26,238 nucleotides of DNA from positions 27,306 to 53,543 of the forward strand of contig NZ_DIAX01000054.1 in the NCBI RefSeq assembly GCF_002414845.1. Direction: 5' to 3'. Source of the DNA: Gordonia sp. UBA5067 (GTDB taxonomy: Bacteria; Actinomycetota; Actinomycetes; Mycobacteriales; Mycobacteriaceae). Both the position numbers and the translations under genes were made by a program. Within the stretch, counting starts at the first letter, position 1; each line of letters begins with the position of its first letter. Positions 8,540-16,299 of the stretch are shown piece by piece. The notes under the pieces were generated by a model that worked only from the letters and a program-made list of their open reading frames with translations, ran no database searches and was not told the origin of the DNA.

Positions 8540-9154
8540 CTAGATGATCGTCTGGTAACTGCTCTGGGTGGACACAGCGCGCGCCTGGAACCGTGTGAGC
8601 ACAGTATTCTCCCCGACCTTGATGTCGGTGAGCGGCAGGGATGCCAGGTGCGGGCGCAGCTCGTCGCGGTTGATGAACCGGTGTGGAGCGCCTTCGAGGT
8701 GGTGCAGCAGCCGCGCCGGTGCGCTGCCGAGTAGGTCGTACCCGACCAACATCCCACCGGGAGCGAGCACCCGCACGGCTTCGCCCAGGGCCTGCTCCCA
8801 ATCGACGACGTGATGCAACATGATGAACGTGACGACGGTGTCGAAGCCGCCGTCCTCGAACGGCAGGGCGGTGGCGTCGGCGACCTGGGCGTGGGCGCGG
8901 TCACCGAACCGCCGCAGGCGATCAGCGGCGGTCGCGACCATCACCGGGTCGAAATCGGTGACTGTCACCTCCACGTCGTCGGGGCTGGTGGCGAGGATCT
9001 GTGCAGCCATCGCACCGCCCCCGCCGCCGATCTCTAGCACCCTGCCCCGCGGCTGGACGTTCTGCAGCGCCCACGGCAGCACCCACCTGCCGGTGACCGC
9101 CTCCCATGGAACACTGCGGCAGAACAGTGATTCGATCGTCGACATCGACGGCAT
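8540..9154 (-). CDS. Class I SAM-dependent methyltransferase
   Basis: 204 residues. RVLEIGGGGGAMA (about 38-50) is SAM motif I. VTVTDFDPVMV follows as the ribose-binding acidic strand, then DATALPFEDGGFDTVV and LHHVVDWEQALGEAVRVLAPGG, which is a ubiE/type-11-like Rossmann fold. ATG 9154 is chosen because GGGAG lies eight bases upstream. The only Cys is near the N-terminus, so it lacks the cysteine triad of ArsM arsenite methyltransferases. It diverges from the CmtR-like regulator with about 100 bp between, so it may be under that sensor's control. Substrate is unknown. Related methyltransferases often lie beside ArsR-type metal sensors, but I know of no settled role. Confidence 0.8.
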   Translation of the reverse strand: MPSMSTIESLFCRSVPWEAVTGRWVLPWALQNVQPRGRVLEIGGGGGAMAAQILATSPDDVEVTVTDFDPVMVATAADRLRRFGDRAHAQVADATALPFEDGGFDTVVTFIMLHHVVDWEQALGEAVRVLAPGGMLVGYDLLGSAPARLLHHLEGAPHRFINRDELRPHLASLPLTDIKVGENTVLTRFQARAVSTQSSYQTII

Positions 9155-9177
9155 ACCAGCAGCTCCCACCATGCTCG

Positions 9178-9201
9178 CCCGGCCGCGAGCCCGCGGCCGG
9201 G
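9178..9201. repeat. GC-rich hairpin in the divergent methyltransferase/cmtR region
   Basis: CCCGGCCGCG (9178-9187) pairs with CGCGGCCGGG (9192-9201) around a four-base AGCC loop. It is just upstream of the methyltransferase start on the minus strand and could lie in its leader RNA. Confidence 0.45.
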
Positions 9202-9210
9202 AGTTTCTTC

Positions 9211-9253
9211 GTGATGATTCGATTACACCACAGAAGGCCGCTATCGTCGCCGT
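9211..9253 (+). promoter_or_regulatory. Probable leaderless promoter of the CmtR-like gene
   Basis: TTCGAT (9218-9223) and TATCGT (9242-9247) are spaced by 18 bp, and the ATG follows the -10 by six bases. There is no Shine-Dalgarno sequence, so transcription probably starts at the ATG. An imperfect dyad (GTGAT...TACAC, 9211-9228) overlaps the -35 and may be the operator. Confidence 0.4.
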
Positions 9254-9685
9254 ATGGCGATGAATGAGTGTTCGGTGGCGGCCGGGGCTGGCCTCGATCC
9301 CGCGGTGGCGTTGTTCCACAGCCTCTCCGACGGCACCCGCCTGGCGATCGCGACTCGCCTGGCCCACGGCGGCGAAACTCGGGTGGCGGACCTGATGGCC
9401 GAGTTGGGGCTGGCGCAGTCGACCGTGTCCGCGCACGTGGCGTGCCTGCGGGACTGCGGTCTCGTCGAGGGCCGCCCGGAGGGCCGGCAGGTGTTCTACA
9501 GCCTGGCCCGGCCGGAGTTGATGGATCTGCTCGCGGCGGCGGAGACGCTGCTGGCGGCCACCGGCAACGCCGTCGCGCTGTGCCCGAACTACGGCACCGA
9601 CAGTGCCGCACCGTGCTGCGGAAGCGACGAGGCGACCGTCGCCGGGACTGAGGGAGCTTCGGCGGCGAAGGCGGTGCGGCGATGA
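9254..9685 (+). CDS. cmtR: ArsR/SmtB-family metal sensor, CmtR-like (Cd/Pb)
   Basis: 143 residues with a winged-helix core (about 15-90). In the recognition-helix region it reads TVSAHVACLRDCGLV. The Cys64-x3-Cys68 pair matches the Cys57/Cys61 pair of M. tuberculosis CmtR, and Cys110 near the C-terminal helix matches its third ligand Cys102. This trio binds Cd(II) or Pb(II) and releases DNA. Extra cysteines (121-122) occur in a tail longer than usual. The stop overlaps the ATPase start as ATGA, so sensor and pump are coupled, as with cmtR and ctpG in mycobacteria. It should repress its own operon and perhaps the divergent methyltransferase. Confidence 0.85.
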   Translation: MAMNECSVAAGAGLDPAVALFHSLSDGTRLAIATRLAHGGETRVADLMAELGLAQSTVSAHVACLRDCGLVEGRPEGRQVFYSLARPELMDLLAAAETLLAATGNAVALCPNYGTDSAAPCCGSDEATVAGTEGASAAKAVRR

Positions 9686-11691
9686 GCGACGCATGCGGCT
9701 GCGGGCACGACGAACCCGCCGGTGAGGACGAGCAGGCCCCGGAGCATTGGTGGCAGGTGCGGGAGCTGCAGGCCGCCGCCGCGGCCGCGGCGTTCCTGCT
9801 CGCCGCGTACATAGTCGGCTGGACCGGCGGCCCCGAAACGATAGCCCTCGCCTTGGAGTGGGTGGCGCTGCTGATCGGGGCGTGGACGTTCGTCCCCTCC
9901 ACGTTGCGCCGGTTGGCGAAGGGCAAGATCGGCGTCGGCACCCTGATGACGATCGCCGCGGTCGGCGCGGTGATCCTCGGCGAGGTCGGCGAAGCGGCGA
10001 TGCTCGCCGTGCTGTTCTCCATCAGTGAAGGTCTCGAGGAGTACGCGGTCTCGCGCACCCGCCGCGGCCTCCGCGCTCTGCTGAACCTGGTCCCGGACAC
10101 CGCGACCGTCGTGCGGGACGGCACCCCGACCGTCGTCTCCCCCGACGACTTGGTCGTCGGGGACTTGATGCTGGTCAAACCCGGCGAGCGGATCGCCACC
10201 GACGGCACCATCACCGATGGCCGTACCGCACTGGATGTTTCCGCGATCACCGGCGAATCGGTGCCCGTCGAAGCCGGACCCGGCACGCAGGTCTACGCCG
10301 GGTCGATCAACGGCACCGGCGCCCTGACCGTGCAGGTCACCACCACCGCGGAGAACAACTCCCTGGCCAAGATCGTGCAGATCGTCGAGGCCGAACAGTC
10401 CCGCAAGGGCGACGCGCAGCGCCTCGCCGACACGATCGCTAAACCCCTGGTACCGGCGATCATGATCTTCGCCGCCGCCATCGCCATCCTCGGATCCCTC
10501 CTCGGCGACCCGGCCACCTGGATCGAACGAGCCCTGGTCGTACTCGTCGCCGCCTCCCCCTGTGCGCTGGCGATCTCCGTCCCAGTGACCGTGGTCGCCG
10601 CGATCGGCGCCGCCAGCAAGATCGGCGTCCTCGTCAAAGGCGGCGCCGCCCTCGAAGCCCTCGGCCGCGTCCGCACCGTCGCCCTCGACAAGACCGGCAC
10701 CCTGACCGCGAACCGACCCACCGTCGTCGACATCGCCACCACCGAACCCAACACCGACATCACCACGCCCAGCACCGGCCCGGGTAGCAGCGCGAGCGGT
10801 GGCCGCACTGACGGTCAGGAGCGGGTGCTCGCCATCGCAGCGGCGCTCGAAGCACACAGCGAACACCCGCTGGCCCGCGCGATCCTCACCGCCCACGGCC
10901 AGACCACCGCCGCGGTCGATGTGCAGGCCGTCCCCGGGGCCGGCCTGACCGGTCTCGTCGACGGCCGCCCCGCACGGCTGGGGCGTCCCGGATGGATCGA
11001 ACCCGGCCCCCTCGCCGAGCGAGTCGCGGCGATGCAGGCAGGCGGCGCCACCGCCGTCCTCGTCGAACACGACGGCCAGGTCATCGGGGTGGTCGCCGTC
11101 CGCGACGAGCTGCGCCCCGAAGCCGGCGAGGTGATCGCCCATCTGCACCGCAGCGGCGCCACCGTCGCGATGCTCACCGGCGACAACACCGCCACCGCCA
11201 CCGCGCTGGCGCAGATCGCCGGCATCGACGACGTGCACGCCGACCTGCGGCCCGAGGACAAGGCCCGCATCATCGGCGACCTCCGCCAAAGCTCGTTCAC
11301 CGCGATGGTCGGCGACGGCGTCAACGACGCCCCCGCCCTGGCCACCGCCGACCTCGGCATCGCCATGGGCGCCATGGGATCCGACATCGCGATCGAAACC
11401 GCCGACGTCGCCCTCATGGGCGAAGACCTCCGCACCCTCCCCCAAGCCCTCGACCACGCCCGCCGAGCCCGAACGATCATGCTGCAGAACGTCGGCCTAT
11501 CCCTCGGCCTGATCGCGATCCTCATCCCACTCGCGTTGTTCGGGATCCTCGGACTCGCCGCCGTCGTCGCCGTCCACGAACTCGCCGAGATCGTCGTCAT
11601 CGCCAACGGCGTCCGCGCCGGCCGCGTCACCGCGCTCCCGCCGACGCACCCGTCCGCGAGTCCGGAGCCGGTGATTCGGCAAGCGGCGTAG
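9682..11691 (+). CDS. P1B-type heavy-metal ATPase (Cd/Pb/Zn efflux, CtpG/CadA-like)
   Basis: 669 residues. The N-terminus has a short Cys/His patch (CGCGHD, residues 5-10) instead of a full HMA ferredoxin-like domain. TGES (190-193) is the actuator loop, DKTGTLT has the phosphorylated Asp336, then come a SEHPLA-type HP motif, MLTGDN and GDGVNDAPAL, and paired C-terminal membrane helices. The membrane metal-site motif reads SPC (292-294) rather than CPC, a variant I associate with CtpG-type pumps. With the coupled CmtR-like sensor this indicates export of Cd, Pb or Zn from the cytoplasm. A Ser/Gly-rich insertion (about 354-370) lies in the nucleotide-binding domain. It starts on the last bases of cmtR (ATGA). 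Confidence 0.88.
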   Translation: MSDACGCGHDEPAGEDEQAPEHWWQVRELQAAAAAAAFLLAAYIVGWTGGPETIALALEWVALLIGAWTFVPSTLRRLAKGKIGVGTLMTIAAVGAVILGEVGEAAMLAVLFSISEGLEEYAVSRTRRGLRALLNLVPDTATVVRDGTPTVVSPDDLVVGDLMLVKPGERIATDGTITDGRTALDVSAITGESVPVEAGPGTQVYAGSINGTGALTVQVTTTAENNSLAKIVQIVEAEQSRKGDAQRLADTIAKPLVPAIMIFAAAIAILGSLLGDPATWIERALVVLVAASPCALAISVPVTVVAAIGAASKIGVLVKGGAALEALGRVRTVALDKTGTLTANRPTVVDIATTEPNTDITTPSTGPGSSASGGRTDGQERVLAIAAALEAHSEHPLARAILTAHGQTTAAVDVQAVPGAGLTGLVDGRPARLGRPGWIEPGPLAERVAAMQAGGATAVLVEHDGQVIGVVAVRDELRPEAGEVIAHLHRSGATVAMLTGDNTATATALAQIAGIDDVHADLRPEDKARIIGDLRQSSFTAMVGDGVNDAPALATADLGIAMGAMGSDIAIETADVALMGEDLRTLPQALDHARRARTIMLQNVGLSLGLIAILIPLALFGILGLAAVVAVHELAEIVVIANGVRAGRVTALPPTHPSASPEPVIRQAA

Positions 11692-11796
11692 CCCCACACC
11701 ATGGCCTCGATCTTTTGCCGAGGCGGGATACGGTCTTACCAAGCATCGGGCGACCGTCGAGCAACCTCCGAATTGGTTACTGGCACGCTCGTACCA

Positions 11797-12573
11797 ATGT
11801 CCCGGAGATCAGATCGCAGCCGCACCCCTCGCCCGAAGCCCGCGCCCACCCCGCTCGATCACACGCCACTGATCACAGCTCTGCGGCAAGTCGAAATCGC
11901 CGTCGACGGATTCAACCGCGAGGCCGCACGGATCGAGAGCGAGTACGGCATCGCCATCGCTCCGGAGCGGGTCTTCAACACACCCGAAGCGACCGGCCTG
12001 ACGCACTACATCGAGGCCGCAATCGGCATCGTCGCACGCAAGCTTCCCGTCGCCGTATACGGGTCGGACGGCCGGCGGTGGACCGGCGCTCGGTCTCCGC
12101 GGCAGGTGTTCGCCCTGCACGAGGCGGCCGGCGACAACACCGCTGACTACCTGACGCAGATGGCTCTCAACGTCGAGCGGATCAAGGCCAAGAAGGACGA
12201 CCTCGACCGCAGCCTCAAGCAGAAGTGCCTGCGGCCGAAGACGAACGGAAAACCGTGTCAGATGCGGCCGCTGTACCAGGCGGGAGTCGGCCACCAGGAA
12301 GGTTTCGGCTGCTGGCGCCACGCCACCGACGAGGAGAAGCTCGAGCTCGAAAAGTCGCGAATCACCATTGAGGTCAAGACCGGTTGCCCAGGGTGCAAGG
12401 CCGGTCCCGGTGAGGCGTGCCTGATCCCCACCGAGGACGGCCTCACCCCCGCGCAGGCCGGCCTGACGATGGTCGACGGCGAGTGGCCGCGGGTGCGGGT
12501 TCTCGGCGGCGCCGAAATCCACGTCCCACGCATCGAACTGATCCATCCTCGCGTCCTCGAGCCCGCCGAGTAG
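11797..12573 (+). CDS. Unknown protein with two zinc-binding Cys/His clusters
   Basis: 258 residues from ATG 11797; an upstream ATG at 11701 is possible but adds low-complexity residues. The N-terminus is Arg/Pro/Ser-rich and basic. A helical central region (about 20-142) ends in a Lys/Asp-rich probable coiled coil. Cluster 1 is C144-x9-C154-x17-C172-x2-H175, like the small actinobacterial DUF5763-type finger. Cluster 2 is C197-x2-C200-x7-C208 with His242 later in a H-x2-R context, a pattern I associate with short zinc fingers of actinophages and plasmids. No enzyme motif is visible. It follows the Cd ATPase by 105 bp and precedes another unknown gene; nucleic-acid binding is the best guess. 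Confidence 0.6.
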   Translation: MSRRSDRSRTPRPKPAPTPLDHTPLITALRQVEIAVDGFNREAARIESEYGIAIAPERVFNTPEATGLTHYIEAAIGIVARKLPVAVYGSDGRRWTGARSPRQVFALHEAAGDNTADYLTQMALNVERIKAKKDDLDRSLKQKCLRPKTNGKPCQMRPLYQAGVGHQEGFGCWRHATDEEKLELEKSRITIEVKTGCPGCKAGPGEACLIPTEDGLTPAQAGLTMVDGEWPRVRVLGGAEIHVPRIELIHPRVLEPAE

Positions 12574-12696
12574 ATCCGCCAAAGACGGCACGCGAACCCG
12601 AGGCCCAAAATCATGGGCGCACCCGGCGGCGGCGCCCCAGATCAACACCGCCTAGCGTCCGGGACAGCGAGCCCGACCCCGATACGAGGAGTCCCC

Positions 12697-13092
12697 ATGA
12701 CGGATGAGCCGGATGTCCACCAGGCGCCTGACGTCAACGATCCACCTTCCGAGACGGTCGATGAGCTCGCGGGCGGTATGCGCGGCCGGTGGGTGGTGGC
12801 ATCCCAGGGATCTACGCACCTGTGGGATCTGGACGCGTTGACCTACACGCGCCGTCCCGGCCCCGCCAGTCCGTCGGGGGCGTTCGACTACGACGGCATC
12901 GCACACCGGATCACAAGAGTGTCCCGCTGGCCGCGCGTCGGTGATCAGTCGCTGGTCTGGTTCGACGATCCCGCGAGTCCCTTCGACACTGAGCAGTTCC
13001 GCCGCTCGTCGGTGATCGTGTCGATCACCCGCGACCCAGAGGGAGCGCAGGACGAACCAGACGACGGTTCCGAAGTCGGTGACGCCGGCTGA
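12697..13092 (+). CDS. Unknown small protein, 131 aa
   Basis: ATG 12697 has GAGGAG six bases upstream, a good ribosome binding site that decides the start. The product is acidic at both ends. Its centre (about 30-115) has several Trp residues and alternating strands (GRWVVASQGSTHLWDLD, YTRRPGP, ITRVSRWPRVGDQSLVWFDD), suggesting a small beta-rich fold. There is no signal peptide or membrane segment. I do not recognise the family. It lies 123 bp after the zinc-finger-like gene in the same direction and converges on the acetyltransferase gene with 23 bp between. Confidence 0.65.
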   Translation: MTDEPDVHQAPDVNDPPSETVDELAGGMRGRWVVASQGSTHLWDLDALTYTRRPGPASPSGAFDYDGIAHRITRVSRWPRVGDQSLVWFDDPASPFDTEQFRRSSVIVSITRDPEGAQDEPDDGSEVGDAG

Positions 13093-13115
13093 GTCCGGAT
13101 AGGCGTAGGCGGTAG

Positions 13116-13616
13116 TCAGCGGCGTCGTTCGATGAGGACCACATCCCGCCAGTGACCGTCGCGTTGGCCGATGCGTTCGCGGGTGCCGACGGTGCGGAAC
13201 CCGGCGCCCCGGTGCAGCGCGAGGCTGGCGTGGTTCTCGGGGAAGATCCCGGTCTGGATCATCCACACCCCGGCCGCGTCGGCGGACCGGATGAGGGCCT
13301 GCAGCAACGCCGCTCCGATCCCCTGCCCGGCGTGGCCGGGCTCGACGTAGATGCTGTGCTCGATGACACCGGCGTAGACGCAGCGCCCCGAGACGGGCGC
13401 GGCGGCGACCCACCCGGTGACCTGCCCACCTGGGGTGAGGGCGACGAAGCGGTGCTCGGGTAGGTGTCGTTGGTCGAAGTCCGTCCAGCTGGGTGCGGTG
13501 GTTTCGAAGGTGGCGTTACCGGTGTCCATCCCGGCTTGGTAGATCGCGAGGACCTGTGGCCCGTGCTCGGGCCGCATCGCGACGATCGCCGGGGTGTCGT
13601 GGTCGCTGGTGGTCAC
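13116..13616 (-). CDS. arsN: GNAT N-acetyltransferase, PAT/ArsN-like
   Basis: 166 residues covering one GNAT domain. The Q98-G-I-G-A pattern in GHAGQGIGAALL is the acetyl-CoA pyrophosphate loop. The GNATFETTAPSW region, VYAGVIEHSIYV and GIFPENHASLALHRGAGF are characteristic of phosphinothricin acetyltransferase (Pat/Bar) relatives. In arsenic operons such proteins are called ArsN1, and some acetylate the organoarsenical antibiotic arsinothricin. Being last in a run of arsenic genes and coupled to the FAD oxidoreductase by a GTGA overlap (GTG start 13616) makes an ArsN role likely. Phosphinothricin, methionine sulfoximine or another amine are alternative substrates. Confidence 0.75.
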   Translation of the reverse strand: MTTSDHDTPAIVAMRPEHGPQVLAIYQAGMDTGNATFETTAPSWTDFDQRHLPEHRFVALTPGGQVTGWVAAAPVSGRCVYAGVIEHSIYVEPGHAGQGIGAALLQALIRSADAAGVWMIQTGIFPENHASLALHRGAGFRTVGTRERIGQRDGHWRDVVLIERRR

Positions 13617-15034
13617 GGGTTCAGGTTAAGGGCGCTGCGTTGGTGGTGCAGTTGGTGCTCGCGGACCCAGTTCTGGGCGGCGACTTGCACGGCGTCCCAT
13701 GGGGAGCCGAGGGGTGGGGTGTAGGACAGGTCGAGCTCGGAGAGGGCGTCGACGGTCATGCCGTGGTGCAGGGCGGTGGCGTAGGTGTCGACGCGCTTGG
13801 AGATCTCCGCGGTGCGATGGCCGATGAGCTGGGCGCCGAGCAGGATGCCGGTGTTCTGGTCGCCGGTGATGCGGATGCTGATCGGGGTGGCGCCCGGGTA
13901 GTAGGCCTTGTGATCGTCCGGTGTGGACGTTGTCGATACCGGTACCCAGCCGCGGTCGGCGGCGAGGGCTTCGGTCTCTTTGAGGCCGGTGCGGGCGGCG
14001 ACGAGGTCGAAGATCTTTACGACCTGGGTGCCGAGGGATCCGGTGTAGTGGGCGGTGCCGCCGAGGGCGTTCTCGCCGGCGACGCGGCCCTGCTTGTGGG
14101 CGGTCGTGCCCAGTGGGAGCCAGGTGATGCCGAGCTGGCGGTGGTGGGTGTGCACGGCGTCGCCGGCGGCGAAGACGTCGGGCAGGTTGGTGCGCATCTG
14201 CTCGTCGACGGCGATCGTGCCCTTGATGCCGAGCTCGGCCCCGGCCGTGGCGGCCAGCTCGGTGTCGGGGCGCACGCCAACGACGACGAGCACCAGATCA
14301 GCGGTGACCTGGTCGGTCTCTTCGCCGCGACTGGTGGTCACGGCCAGCCCGCCGGTGGCGGTGCGGTTCACGGCGGTGACCAGGGTGCCGGTGCGGACGT
14401 CGACGCCGTTGCGGGTCAGTTCGGCGTGGACGAGGGCGCCGAGTTCAGGTTCGACGGTGGGCAGTACCTCGGGGAGGGCTTCGATCTGGGTGACGTGGAT
14501 GCCGCGGGCGGTGAGACCTTCGGCCATTTCCAGGCCGATGTAGCCGGCGCCGATGATGATCGCGGTCTTCGGGTCCTTCGTGGTGAGGGTGTTCATCACG
14601 GCGAAGGTGTCGCCCATCGAGTGCAGAAGGTGCACACCATCGTCGGGCCCGAGCTGGTCGAGGCCGGTGATCGGCGGCCGCACCGATACCGCGCCGGTGC
14701 CGATGACGAGGGCGTCGTAGTCGAGGTCGCGGGTGGCGCCGTCGGGGCCGGTGACCGTGAGGCGGTGCCCGGCCGCGTCGATCGCGGTCGCGAGGGTGTC
14801 GGTGTGCACGGTCATGCCGGTCGCGGCGAGGTCGGCGGCGGTGCGGTGGGCGAGGTTGCTCCAGTGGGTGACCTCGCCGGAGACGTAGTACGGGATGCCG
14901 CAGATGGAGAAGTTCGGGTAGGCGTCGGCGACGACCACGGTGACCTCGCTGGTGGGGTCGAGTTCGCGGGCCCGCAGGGCGGCGGAGATCCCGGCGTCCG
15001 AGCCGCCGATGGCGATGATCTTGCGTGCAGACAT
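13613..15034 (-). CDS. FAD/NAD(P)-dependent disulfide oxidoreductase (CoA-disulfide reductase/NADH oxidase type)
   Basis: 473 residues. An N-terminal FAD-binding Rossmann motif (AIGGSDAGISAALRAREL) is followed by NFSICGIPYYVSG with a single redox Cys45. The NAD(P)-binding motif IIIGAGYIGLEMAEGL sits mid-protein, then DVFAAGDAV (FAD), then a C-terminal dimerisation domain ending PPLGSPWDAVQVAAQNW. A lone Cys in this position is the mark of CoA-disulfide reductases, NADH oxidases and related persulfide reductases, not of thioredoxin reductase with CxxC. ATG 15034 is preceded by GGAAGGGAA. In this arsenic operon it may keep low-molecular-weight thiols or the ArsC redox partner reduced. That role is inferred from context. 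Confidence 0.85.
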   Translation of the reverse strand: MSARKIIAIGGSDAGISAALRARELDPTSEVTVVVADAYPNFSICGIPYYVSGEVTHWSNLAHRTAADLAATGMTVHTDTLATAIDAAGHRLTVTGPDGATRDLDYDALVIGTGAVSVRPPITGLDQLGPDDGVHLLHSMGDTFAVMNTLTTKDPKTAIIIGAGYIGLEMAEGLTARGIHVTQIEALPEVLPTVEPELGALVHAELTRNGVDVRTGTLVTAVNRTATGGLAVTTSRGEETDQVTADLVLVVVGVRPDTELAATAGAELGIKGTIAVDEQMRTNLPDVFAAGDAVHTHHRQLGITWLPLGTTAHKQGRVAGENALGGTAHYTGSLGTQVVKIFDLVAARTGLKETEALAADRGWVPVSTTSTPDDHKAYYPGATPISIRITGDQNTGILLGAQLIGHRTAEISKRVDTYATALHHGMTVDALSELDLSYTPPLGSPWDAVQVAAQNWVREHQLHHQRSALNLNP

Positions 15035-15140
15035 GAAGTTTCGTTCCCTTCCAAGAACACAAGCGAGATGAGCAGGGCAGCGGAACACAGCCGACGGCGG
15101 CGAAGGCCGGGCGGTCGACCAGATCAGAGACGGGGGTGGG

Positions 15141-15800
15141 TCAGGTAGTAGCCGACAGGAGGTCGGTGAGGAGGGCTTTGACGCGGCGGTCGAGGTCGTC
15201 GCGGATCAGGCGGACGGTCTCGATGGGGTGGTTGTCGGGGTCGGTGACCTGCCAGTCCAGGTACTGCTTGCCCGGGTAGACCGGGCAGGCGTCGCCGCAG
15301 CCCATCGAGATCACCACGTCCGCCGCGGCGACGACGTCGTCGGTGAGCGGCTTGGGGAACTCGGCGGCCAGGTCGAGGCCGACCTCGCTCATGGCTTGCT
15401 CGACCACCGGGTTGATCACCGCCGCAGGCAGTGAGCCCGCGGAGCGGACGTGCACCCGCCCGCCGCCGTGGTGGGTGAGCAGGGCGGCGGCCATCTGCGA
15501 GCGGCCCGCGTTGTGCACGCAGATGAACAGCACCTCCGGCACCGTCTTACTGGTCGCACCCGTGGACTGGGCGAGTGCGGCGAGGCGTTCGGCAGCGAAC
15601 CGGCCGGCGAGGGTGACCAGGTGGGTGTGGATGCGGGCGGTGCGCCGCAGCGCGGTGTAGGACTCGAAGACGACCCGTTCGACGGTCTGCTCGGAGACGA
15701 TCCCGCGGTACTGGACCGCGAGCCGCTCCGCAGTCCGGGCGAGCAGCGCCTGCGGCATCAGCAGTTCCGGTGTGCCGGCCGGTTCGGTGGTGGCGTTCAT
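15141..15800 (-). CDS. arsC: Arsenate reductase, LMW-phosphatase fold with N-terminal helical domain
   Basis: 219 residues in two parts. An N-terminal helical domain (about 12-80) is followed by an LMW protein tyrosine phosphatase-like domain (88-219) with the P-loop C94-VHNAG-R100-S and the Asp187-Pro pair. Further cysteines at 168 and 172 (GCGDAC) sit where thioredoxin-linked ArsC enzymes carry resolving cysteines. This helical-plus-phosphatase arrangement matches the ArsC1' class described in Corynebacterium. It reduces As(V) to As(III), which the Acr3 pump exports. ATG 15800 has GGGAG upstream. It lies 43 bp after the shorter arsC. Confidence 0.88.
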   Translation of the reverse strand: MNATTEPAGTPELLMPQALLARTAERLAVQYRGIVSEQTVERVVFESYTALRRTARIHTHLVTLAGRFAAERLAALAQSTGATSKTVPEVLFICVHNAGRSQMAAALLTHHGGGRVHVRSAGSLPAAVINPVVEQAMSEVGLDLAAEFPKPLTDDVVAAADVVISMGCGDACPVYPGKQYLDWQVTDPDNHPIETVRLIRDDLDRRVKALLTDLLSATT

Positions 15801-15843
15801 TTCCGGGTGCTCCCGTTCGTCCGATCCCGGCCTGCAGAAGTTG

Positions 15844-16299
15844 CTACCGGGTGGTGAGTTCGGCGGCCAGCGCGGTGACGCGGGCGGCGATGTCGTCGCG
15901 GACCAGGCGCATCCGCTCGATCCCGTCGATGCCCCGCTCCGACGGCTCGTCGGTGTCCCAGTTGACCAGCGCCACACCAGCGGGGGTGTCGACGACCGCT
16001 TCGCGGCCGAGGGTGACCACCAGGTCGACGCGGGCGAGCAGCTCGGGATCGATCGGCTTCGGAGTCTCGCCGGTGATGTCGACGCCGACTTCCGCCAGGG
16101 ATTCGGCGGACAGGCCGTTGACCGCGGCCCCGGGTTTGGTGCCGGCCGAGTACACGGCGACCGCGTCGCCGGCGGTCTTGCGCATCAGACCGGCGGCCAT
16201 CTGCGACTTGCCGCCGTTCTTCACGCACACGAACAGCACACTCGGCGTGCCGGTCTCGATCTCGGCGGCCTTGTCGGTGGTGGCGGGGTTGGCGGGCAT
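15844..16299 (-). CDS. arsC: Arsenate reductase, short mycothiol-dependent type
   Basis: 151 residues of the LMW phosphatase fold, with P-loop [11 protein letters not shown] (Cys25). Lys31 replaces the usual P-loop Arg, as in the actinobacterial ArsC1/ArsC2 group. Cys25 is the only cysteine, which fits enzymes that form an arseno-mycothiol adduct resolved by mycoredoxin instead of an internal disulfide. ATG 16299 shares one base with the acr3 stop (TGATG) and has a GGAG eight to ten bases upstream, so it is translationally coupled to the pump. Together with the longer paralogue it would convert As(V) to As(III) through a different electron donor. Confidence 0.9.
   Translation of the reverse strand: MPANPATTDKAAEIETGTPSVLFVCVKNGGKSQMAAGLMRKTAGDAVAVYSAGTKPGAAVNGLSAESLAEVGVDITGETPKPIDPELLARVDLVVTLGREAVVDTPAGVALVNWDTDEPSERGIDGIERMRLVRDDIAARVTALAAELTTR

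Noticed and set aside
8540..9154. ArsM arsenite methyltransferase
   Set aside because: Only one cysteine is present; the conserved Cys set needed for As(III) binding is absent.
9589..11457. 622-aa minus-strand ORF
   Set aside because: Antisense shadow of the P-type ATPase, which has complete catalytic motifs on the plus strand.
13493..15148. 551-aa plus-strand ORF, Gly/Asp/Val-rich
   Set aside because: Antisense shadow of the FAD oxidoreductase on the minus strand, whose cofactor motifs are intact. The composition is typical of reverse frames in high-GC genes.
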